DNA of 18,961 nucleotides from an uncultured Hyphomonadaceae bacterium (GTDB taxonomy: Bacteria; Pseudomonadota; Alphaproteobacteria; Caulobacterales; Hyphomonadaceae), in the NCBI GenBank assembly GCA_938049795.1, contig CALLCD010000192.1, forward strand, positions 1-18,961. The letters are read 5' to 3'. The position numbers were made by a program, and so were the translations under genes. This document shows positions 13,255-18,961 of this stretch, in pieces; within the stretch, counting starts at the first letter, position 1, and every line of letters starts with the position of its first letter. Under the pieces are notes generated by a model. It saw nothing but the letters and a program-made list of their open reading frames with translations. It was not told the origin of the DNA and did not search any database.

Positions 13255-14622
13255 ATGACGAATGATAACGCGCTTTTCGAAGATGATTTTCTTCTGGATC
13301 TAGACGATGATGCGGGCCCTCAGCCTGAGGCAGATGTTGCCAGTGACCTTGCCGAGCAGGTGATGACGCAGACGGTGGCAGGTCTGGACGTGGCACCCGC
13401 CAGTTCTGTTCCAATGCCCGAGCCTGAGGGCGGGGACGCACCTCTGCCGGCGATCTCAATTCGGGTGTTCTTTGAGCAACCGGCAACCGGGGAGTTGATT
13501 GAAACAGCCTCGAATGATCGCCGCATGCGGCGCACGGATCTGGAAATGGTCCCGGGCGGTATCCCTGCGGCGATGGCGTATCTGGGCGAGAATGTGACCC
13601 CCAATCTATTGGTTGTGGAATCGTCTCTTCCTGCGGCGGAAATGCTGGGCCAGATTGATGCGCTTGCGGAATATTGCGATGCGGGTGTTCAGGTCATGGT
13701 CGTGGGTGCGATGAACGATATCGCGCTCTACCGCCAGCTTGTTGCGCGCGGTGTCAGTGAATATCTCGTGCCGCCGATTACGCCGCTGCAATTTATCCGT
13801 ACAGTGTCTACGCTGTTTGTGGACCCTGAAAAGCCATTTGTTGGTAAGTCTGTCTCCGTTGTCGGAGCCAAGGGCGGGGTCGGGGCGTCAACCGTGGCGC
13901 ACAATCTTGCCTGGTCGATTGCGGAGAATGGCCATTTGAATACGACGCTTGTCGATCTTGACCTGTCATTTGGCACCACGGCGCTTGATTTCAACCAGGA
14001 AGGCAGCCAGTCGATTACCGATGCATTGCTTTCGCCCGACCGGACCGATGATGCCGTGATCAGCCGTCTTCTGACAACGGCAACGGAACGACTGTCATTG
14101 TTTACCGCGCCTGCCAGCGTGTCCGAAGAGTTTGATATTGGTCCGGAGGCGTATGATACCGTGATCCAGGCCGTGCGCGGCACCGTGCCTTATGTTGTGC
14201 TCGACCTGCCGCATATCTGGTCGTCATGGTTGCGCCAGACTCTGGTCTCCTCCGATGAGGTGATTATGGTGTGTCAGCCTGATCTGGCGTCGCTTAGAAA
14301 CGGTAAGAACATATTGGATCGTCTGAAGGCGGAGCGTCCGAATGACCAGCCTCCGCGTCTCGTCCTGAATATGGCAGGCGTTCCGAAACGGCCTGAAATT
14401 CCGGCGAAAGATTTCGCACAAGCGATTGGCGTCGAGCCTGAAGTGGTGATCGACTTCGATCCGGGATTGTTCGGAACAGCTTCGAACAATGGTCAGATGA
14501 TTTCCCAGACACAGGCTGATGCGAAAGCGTCGCTGGCGGTGGATCATCTTGCATCTATCATGACAGGGCAGGCCGTTGATGCGCCTGCGAAGACGTTCGT
14601 TCAGAAATTGCTCGGTAAATAG
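13255..14622 (+). CDS. cpaE: Pilus localisation ATPase CpaE (TadZ)
   Basis: MinD/ParA-like ATPase that places the Tad machinery at its site in the cell. The 455-residue protein has an acidic, proline-containing N-terminus (residues 1-65). A degenerate CheY-like receiver domain follows (about 66-190; LLVVESSLPAAEMLG, GVSEYLVPPITPLQF). The P-loop ATPase occupies about 198-440. Its deviant Walker A is GAKGGVGAST (204-213), with the signature lysine at 206; TTLVDLDLSFG (230-240) follows, then VLDLPHIWSSWLRQTL. The TadZ/CpaE architecture is complete. The ATG at 13255 is six bases after AGAGGG; an in-frame TTG at 13249 abuts it and is unlikely. Polar placement as in Caulobacter is an inference. Confidence 0.93.
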   Translation: MTNDNALFEDDFLLDLDDDAGPQPEADVASDLAEQVMTQTVAGLDVAPASSVPMPEPEGGDAPLPAISIRVFFEQPATGELIETASNDRRMRRTDLEMVPGGIPAAMAYLGENVTPNLLVVESSLPAAEMLGQIDALAEYCDAGVQVMVVGAMNDIALYRQLVARGVSEYLVPPITPLQFIRTVSTLFVDPEKPFVGKSVSVVGAKGGVGASTVAHNLAWSIAENGHLNTTLVDLDLSFGTTALDFNQEGSQSITDALLSPDRTDDAVISRLLTTATERLSLFTAPASVSEEFDIGPEAYDTVIQAVRGTVPYVVLDLPHIWSSWLRQTLVSSDEVIMVCQPDLASLRNGKNILDRLKAERPNDQPPRLVLNMAGVPKRPEIPAKDFAQAIGVEPEVVIDFDPGLFGTASNNGQMISQTQADAKASLAVDHLASIMTGQAVDAPAKTFVQKLLGK

Positions 14623-14645
14623 TAGAGACCGATAGGGGTTGATTT

Positions 14646-16127
14646 ATGTCATTTGGTAAGCGTGTATCAGGCGGAAATGCTGCTGCGCCGGGAAAACCCG
14701 TTGCGCCAGCATCGCCAAGCCCCGAGGTCAAGCCAAAGGCTGTCGCTCCGGCACCCAAGCCGGCTGCGCCAGCACCGGCGCCCGTTCCGGCCAAGGTCAA
14801 GCCACCTGAGGCACCTGCGGCCGAAGAGATGGTCGTATCGGAGAAGTCGGAGCAGTACTACGCGACGAAAACGACGGTCTTCAATGCACTGATTGATACG
14901 ATTGACCTCGGCCAGCTGGCCCAACTGGATCAGGAAAGTGCGCGCGAGGAAATTCGCGATATTGTTGTCGAAATTATCGCCATCAAGAATGTTGTGATGT
15001 CGATTTCCGAGCAAGAAGGCTTGCTCGACGATATTTGTAATGACGTGCTGGGCTATGGTCCGCTTGAACCCTTGCTGGCGCGTGATGACATTGCCGATAT
15101 CATGGTCAATGGTGCGGACACGACCTATATCGAGGTGGATGGTAAAATCCAGCGGACCAATGTCCGGTTCCGTGATAATGCGCAATTGATGAATATCTGT
15201 CAGCGGATCGTGTCGCAAGTTGGACGCCGGGTCGATGAAGCCAGCCCGATTTGTGATGCGCGTCTGCTTGACGGCTCGCGTGTGAACGTGATTGCACCAC
15301 CGCTTGCGATTGACGGGCCTACGCTGACCATTCGTAAGTTTAAAAAGGACAAATTGCGGCTTGAGGATCTCGTCAATTTCGGCTCGATCTCGCCGGCCGG
15401 CTCGGAACTGCTCCGGATCATTGGCCACTCGCGCTGTAATGTTCTGATCTCTGGTGGTACGGGCTCGGGCAAGACGACATTGCTCAATTGTCTGACGGGC
15501 TTTATCGAGCCGGGCGAACGCGTGATTACCTGCGAAGACTCCGCCGAATTGCAACTCCAGCAGCCCCATGTTGTGCGGCTTGAAACCCGCCCACCCAATA
15601 TTGAGGGCTCGGGCGCGGTGACCATGCGGGAGCTTGTGAAAAACTGTCTACGGATGCGTCCTGAACGGATCATTGTGGGTGAGGTCAGGGGGCCTGAGGC
15701 GTTTGACTTGCTGCAAGCTATGAATACGGGCCATGATGGCTCGATGGGAACCCTGCACGCCAACTCACCGCGTGAGGCTTTGTCGCGGGTTGAATCAATG
15801 ATCACGATGGGGGGCTTTTCGCTTCCTGCACGGACGATCCGTGAGATGATTGTTGGCTCGATTGATGTGGTCATTCAGGCGACGCGTCTGAGAGATGGTT
15901 CGCGCCGTATCATCAATATCACCGAGGTCATGGGGCTTGAGGGCGATACTATCGTTCTACAAGACGTGCTGACATATGAAATTGATGGTGAAGACGCTGA
16001 TGGAAAACTGATTGGCCAGCATCGCGGAACGGGTATTGGGCGACCGAAATTCTGGGAGCGGGCGCGCTACTATAATTTGGAGCAAGATCTCGCTACAGCG
16101 CTTGATACGCTGGAGGAAGCGGCATGA
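14646..16127 (+). CDS. cpaF: Pilus assembly/secretion ATPase CpaF (TadA)
   Basis: Hexameric type II/IV secretion-type ATPase that powers assembly (and, in related systems, retraction) of the Flp pilus at the cytoplasmic face of the inner membrane. The protein has 493 residues. An Ala/Pro/Lys-rich, probably disordered segment covers residues 11-60, followed by the helical N-terminal domain. Walker A is GGTGSGKTT (270-278) and the Asp box is TCEDSAELQLQ (295-305). Walker B is RIIVGEVRGPEA (341-352, Glu346 catalytic) and the His box is TGHDGSMGTLHAN (361-373). All motifs are intact. AGGGG stands seven bases before the ATG. Its TGA overlaps the tadB start (ATGA), so the motor and its membrane platform are translationally coupled. 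Confidence 0.96.
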   Translation: MSFGKRVSGGNAAAPGKPVAPASPSPEVKPKAVAPAPKPAAPAPAPVPAKVKPPEAPAAEEMVVSEKSEQYYATKTTVFNALIDTIDLGQLAQLDQESAREEIRDIVVEIIAIKNVVMSISEQEGLLDDICNDVLGYGPLEPLLARDDIADIMVNGADTTYIEVDGKIQRTNVRFRDNAQLMNICQRIVSQVGRRVDEASPICDARLLDGSRVNVIAPPLAIDGPTLTIRKFKKDKLRLEDLVNFGSISPAGSELLRIIGHSRCNVLISGGTGSGKTTLLNCLTGFIEPGERVITCEDSAELQLQQPHVVRLETRPPNIEGSGAVTMRELVKNCLRMRPERIIVGEVRGPEAFDLLQAMNTGHDGSMGTLHANSPREALSRVESMITMGGFSLPARTIREMIVGSIDVVIQATRLRDGSRRIINITEVMGLEGDTIVLQDVLTYEIDGEDADGKLIGQHRGTGIGRPKFWERARYYNLEQDLATALDTLEEAA

Positions 16128-17158
16128 CCGAACAGGATATGATGCTTTACGGCGTTGCGGCGCTGGCTTTTCTGACAATCGGAGGGTTGGGGCTCGCCTT
16201 TACGGGCGGGAACTCCAATAGTGCGGCGCGCAAGCGGGCAAAATCAATTGGCGCCGGGGATCGGCCTGCCAGTCAGGGGCGCACGGGGAATGATGAAACC
16301 TCAGCCCGCCGTAAAGAAACACAAAAGATGCTGAGTAAACTGCGTGAGCAGGATGAGCAACGCAAGAAATCTCTTGTTCCGCAGAACATCAAAGCCAAGA
16401 TTGATCAGGCCGGACTTTCCATTACGCCAGCAACCTTCTGGATGATCTCTGTTTTTGTTGGCGCCTTGTTTGCGCTTCTTGCCTTTTTAAGTGGCGCGGA
16501 AGGTGTTGTGGCCTGGGGGTATGATTTGAAATCACGGCCCGTTGTTATCGCGATGGCTGGCTTGACGGGATTGCTTGGCTTGCCACGCTGGGTTCTGAAC
16601 AATATGGCGAGCAGCCGTGCCAAGAAAATGACCAACCAGTTTGCCGATGCCATCGACATTATTGTGCGTGGTGTTAAATCCGGTCTTCCTCTTGCGGAGT
16701 GTTTGCAGATCATTTCACGCGAAAGCCCGGCACCGCTTGGGCCGGAGTTTCAAACCCTGACAGATTCGATTGCAATGGGCACCAATCTTGAGCGGGCTTT
16801 GCAAAATCTCTACCGCCGTGTCCCTCTGCCAGAGATCAATTTCTTCGTCATCGTGTTGTCGATCCAGTCGAAAGCAGGGGGTAATCTGTCGGAGGCTCTG
16901 GGCAATCTGTCTCTGGTTATCAGATCCCGCCGTATGATGCGCGAAAAGATCAAAGCCCTGTCATCGGAGGCGAAGGCATCTGGCATGATTATTGGCGCTT
17001 TGCCCTTTGTTGTGGGGACTTTGGTCTTCATTACGACGCCCGATTACATCATGGAACTGTTCACCACCGAGACGGGGCATTTCCTGCTGGTGCTGGCAGC
17101 AATCATGATGACGATGGGCATAACGATTATGCGCAAGATGATTAATTTCGATATGTAA
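16124..17158 (+). CDS. tadB: Tad platform protein TadB (CpaG)
   Basis: Inner-membrane platform protein that works with the CpaF motor. It has 344 residues: one N-terminal membrane helix (about 8-27), then a long charged cytoplasmic linker (35-90, RRKETQKMLSKLREQDEQRK). Two helices follow at about 104-123 and 138-155, a type II secretion F domain at about 170-300, and two C-terminal helices. The core signature is FADAIDIIVRGVKSGLPLAE, with LPEINFFVIVLSIQSKAGGN after it. The ATG overlaps the cpaF stop by four bases and has GGAGGAA five bases upstream inside cpaF. It is paralogous to the next gene, tadC, which together with it forms the platform. Confidence 0.94.
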   Translation: MTEQDMMLYGVAALAFLTIGGLGLAFTGGNSNSAARKRAKSIGAGDRPASQGRTGNDETSARRKETQKMLSKLREQDEQRKKSLVPQNIKAKIDQAGLSITPATFWMISVFVGALFALLAFLSGAEGVVAWGYDLKSRPVVIAMAGLTGLLGLPRWVLNNMASSRAKKMTNQFADAIDIIVRGVKSGLPLAECLQIISRESPAPLGPEFQTLTDSIAMGTNLERALQNLYRRVPLPEINFFVIVLSIQSKAGGNLSEALGNLSLVIRSRRMMREKIKALSSEAKASGMIIGALPFVVGTLVFITTPDYIMELFTTETGHFLLVLAAIMMTMGITIMRKMINFDM

Positions 17159-17176
17159 AGTGAGGCCCGTGCCGTA

Positions 17177-18163
17177 ATGTCAATTGTATCTGAAATCTCC
17201 AATATTGCGAGCGATCCGGCGGCGGCGGCTTCTGTGCTCGCAGCGGTTGGCATTTTCGCGGCAGTCATTTCTGTTGTTGCGCCGATGTTGCAAGGCGACA
17301 AGCTGAACACACGCCTCAAAGAGGTGACGAATCGGCGCGAGCAGTTGCGAAAACAGAGTAGGGCGGAGCTGACCAATACTTCGCTCAAGCGGGAGTCCAA
17401 GGGCGCGGTTGCGGATCTGAATGCAAAGTTCAACTTGCAGAAGCTGCTTGAAGATCCCAATGTCGAGGCGAATTTGCAACGCGCGGGCTTGCGGGGTCCG
17501 GGGCCGGTCTCGATGTTTTATGCGGCCCGCATGATTGCGCCATTTGTTGGTCTGGCCTTGACGTTTCTCTATGTGTTTGTGCTTGAAGCGATCTCGATTG
17601 ACGGTCCGATGCGGTACGGGTCTTTGCTGTTTGGCATGGCGGCGGGTTTCTATTTGCCCAATCTCTATGTCAGCAATCTGGCGTCCAAGCGCCAACAGTC
17701 GATTATGCGGGCGTTTCCGGATTCGCTCGATATGCTGCTGATCTGTGTTGAGGCGGGTATGTCGATTGAAATGGCGTTCCAGAAGGTTGGCCGTGAGATC
17801 GGTACGGCGTCGGTCGAACTGGCTGAAGAATTGATGCTGACCACGGCGGAGCTGTCCTATTTGCAGGAGCGGCGTATGGCCTATGAAAATCTGGCATCGC
17901 GAACCGGCCATGAAGGCGTCAAGGCGGTCTGTCTGGCGCTTGGTCAGGCTGAACGCTACGGGACGCCTTTGGGGGATGCTTTGCGGGTTATGGCCAAGGA
18001 AAACCGTGACATGCGTATGTCTCAAGCCGAAAAGAAAGCGGCGGCTCTGCCAGCTCAGTTGACCGTGCCGATGATCCTGTTCTTCCTGCCGGTCCTGTTT
18101 ATGGTTGTGCTTGGGCCTGCCTATATCAAGTTCAAGAAGAACAATGCGGAAAATGGCGGTTAG
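17177..18163 (+). CDS. tadC: Tad platform protein TadC (CpaH)
   Basis: Second inner-membrane platform protein of the Tad system. It has 328 residues, with membrane helices at about 14-37, 112-140, 144-165 and 294-318. The type II secretion F domain between them is marked by FPDSLDMLLICVEAGMSIEM, AELSYLQERRMAYENLASR and a QAERYGTPLGDALRVMA block. The N-terminal cytoplasmic stretch (40-85) is basic and helical. GAGG is 11 bases before the ATG, a slightly long spacing. It begins 18 bp after tadB and is the last gene of the operon, followed 55 bp later by a long-stem terminator. Confidence 0.94.
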   Translation: MSIVSEISNIASDPAAAASVLAAVGIFAAVISVVAPMLQGDKLNTRLKEVTNRREQLRKQSRAELTNTSLKRESKGAVADLNAKFNLQKLLEDPNVEANLQRAGLRGPGPVSMFYAARMIAPFVGLALTFLYVFVLEAISIDGPMRYGSLLFGMAAGFYLPNLYVSNLASKRQQSIMRAFPDSLDMLLICVEAGMSIEMAFQKVGREIGTASVELAEELMLTTAELSYLQERRMAYENLASRTGHEGVKAVCLALGQAERYGTPLGDALRVMAKENRDMRMSQAEKKAAALPAQLTVPMILFFLPVLFMVVLGPAYIKFKKNNAENGG

Positions 18164-18301
18164 TCGGACATAGCGCAGGTGTTGCCCTTTAGGGGCTGAA
18201 ACTAGACCCTTACAGGACAAGAATACCCCGTATGTCCCTGAGGCGTGCGGGGTGTTCTTTTTGGTCGGGCTTGATTTTTGTTTTTAGGAGCGACGTTGAA
18301 C
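18164..18301. other. Convergent intergenic region after tadC
   Basis: This 138-bp gap separates tadC from the convergent tadD-like gene. Its main content is the long hairpin at 18219-18262. A smaller CCCTTTAGGG element lies upstream at 18185-18194. No ORF or promoter is evident. Confidence 0.5.
18219..18262 (+). terminator. Terminator of the flp-cpa-tadBC operon
   Basis: A 16-bp stem (18219-18234 with 18244-18259) includes a CCCCG/CGGGG core and three G-T wobbles, closing a nine-base loop. It runs into five T residues (18258-18262). It lies 55 bp past the tadC stop. The other strand offers only a short T-stretch (TTCTT), so termination of the convergent gene here would be weaker, though the stem could serve both. 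Confidence 0.85.
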
Positions 18302-18961
18302 CTAGTTCAGCCCTTCGGTGACCAGACTTGTCCGTCGGGACCGGCGGCGTCGGTTCGCTGTGGCGGGTGGGGCCGTTTGAGTGGGTGGTGTTGCAGTTGC
18401 GGTTCCAGTCGCGGTCCCGGCCTCTGGCTCGGCAAGCGCAACTGTTTGAACAGGTTGGCTTGGTGCTGGTTTTGGAGCGTCCTGTCTTGTCGCAATATCG
18501 GAGATGGCCTGAAACTGAGAGCTGGTTCCGATCATTTGCGCAAGGAAGTCCGTGTTCCGTTCCGCAATGCCCGCTGGGGCATCCTGAGACGCGATTGCGC
18601 GGGCTTCCTCAAATTTGCCTTGCAGCCCGAGAATGAGGGCAAAATTCTGCCTGATCTTGGGTGAAGCGTCGGGCAGGCTCACGGCCTTGCGCAATTTCTC
18701 TTCCGCTTCGGGAAGATTGCCCGTCAGGGCCAGCGACATGCCATAATTGGACAGTGTCGCCTGCCGGTCGGGATTGCGCAAAAGAGCTTCAGCATAGGCC
18801 TTCTGGGCATTTTCATGCTGGCCTTCGCGGTCGAGGATCATGCCGATGGCCGCAAAAGGGAAAGGATTGTCCGGATTAATCGCAAGGGCTTTGCCATAGG
18901 CCCGCAGAGCATCGCGTGATTTGCCCTGACTGGCGCTGGCACGTCCCAGTTCGATATAGAG
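18302..18961 (-). CDS. tadD: TadD-like TPR protein, 5' end outside the window
   Basis: The frame is open to the right edge, so the true start and any signal peptide lie beyond 18961; 219 residues are visible. Four tetratricopeptide repeats can be read, each with the helix pair ending in a PD/PDA-type turn: SRDALRAYGKALAINPDN, HENAQKAYAEALLRNPDR, LPEAEEKLRKAVSLPDAS, and a degenerate KFEEARAIASQDAP. After them comes a Pro/Ala/Thr-rich linker (including TGTATATPPTQTAPPATA) and an arginine-rich tail (RRRRSRR). In Tad loci the TPR lipoprotein TadD helps place or assemble the outer-membrane channel. The location, convergent with tadC, supports this role. The basic tail is unusual. The tadD symbol is a context-based call. 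Confidence 0.78.
   Translation of the reverse strand, partial: LYIELGRASASQGKSRDALRAYGKALAINPDNPFPFAAIGMILDREGQHENAQKAYAEALLRNPDRQATLSNYGMSLALTGNLPEAEEKLRKAVSLPDASPKIRQNFALILGLQGKFEEARAIASQDAPAGIAERNTDFLAQMIGTSSQFQAISDIATRQDAPKPAPSQPVQTVALAEPEAGTATGTATATPPTQTAPPATANRRRRSRRTSLVTEGLN

Noticed and set aside
14667..15569. 300-codon minus-strand frame opposite cpaF
   Set aside because: Covers the region of the CpaF Ala/Pro linker, ATPase N-domain and Walker A motif; no recognisable domain of its own.
17180..18220. Long open frame (346 codons) on the minus strand opposite tadC
   Set aside because: Composition is that of a reverse-frame shadow (Arg, Gln and His rich) and tadC carries clear type II secretion F motifs.

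Overview
The window reads as chromosomal DNA of an alphaproteobacterium with a moderately high G+C content. A Caulobacter-type Tad (Flp) pilus locus (flp-cpaABCDEF-tadBC), a crotonyl-CoA carboxylase/reductase gene and two CtrA-like boxes suggest a Caulobacterales/Hyphomonadales/Maricaulales-like marine lineage. The genus cannot be fixed from the sequence alone. Gene density is high, and I see no tRNA, rRNA, CRISPR array, insertion sequence or prophage.

Left part (1-7066), housekeeping and metabolism. On the minus strand a class IV (D-amino-acid type) aminotransferase gene is coupled through a TAATG overlap to msrA, which encodes methionine sulfoxide reductase. Divergent from them is ccr (ethylmalonyl-CoA pathway), with a perfect GTCACA-N8-TGTGAC inverted repeat just ahead of its ribosome binding site. 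Further plus-strand genes encode a small SnoaL/NTF2-like protein, a DUF937 (YidB-like) protein, a membrane-anchored M20 metallopeptidase with a probable TTG start, and a UMF1-family MFS transporter.

Right part (7074-18961), Tad pilus biogenesis. Two pseudopilin genes (TadE/TadF type) and a small secreted protein gene lie on the minus strand. The small protein consists of little more than the N-terminal domain of the CpaC secretin. A 317-bp AT-rich divergent control region separates them from the plus-strand operon. That operon begins with the major pilin flp, closed by a strong hairpin terminator that probably keeps pilin mRNA in excess over the machinery. It continues with cpaA (prepilin peptidase), cpaB (TTG start), cpaC (secretin), cpaD (lipoprotein), cpaE (TadZ-like localisation ATPase), cpaF (assembly ATPase), tadB and tadC (inner-membrane platform), and ends at a 16-bp-stem terminator. 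A convergent TPR gene (tadD type) runs off the right edge.

The machine itself is a known system, and almost every standard Tad component except TadG is present. The least explained material is regulatory: twin 15-bp palindromes upstream of tadE, phased TTTTGTT motifs and a five-codon ORF with a strong Shine-Dalgarno sequence in the pilin leader, a palindrome at the start of cpaA, and a pair of CtrA-like boxes ahead of cpaB. The free-standing secretin N-domain protein is the most interesting protein. I found no convincing wholly new system.
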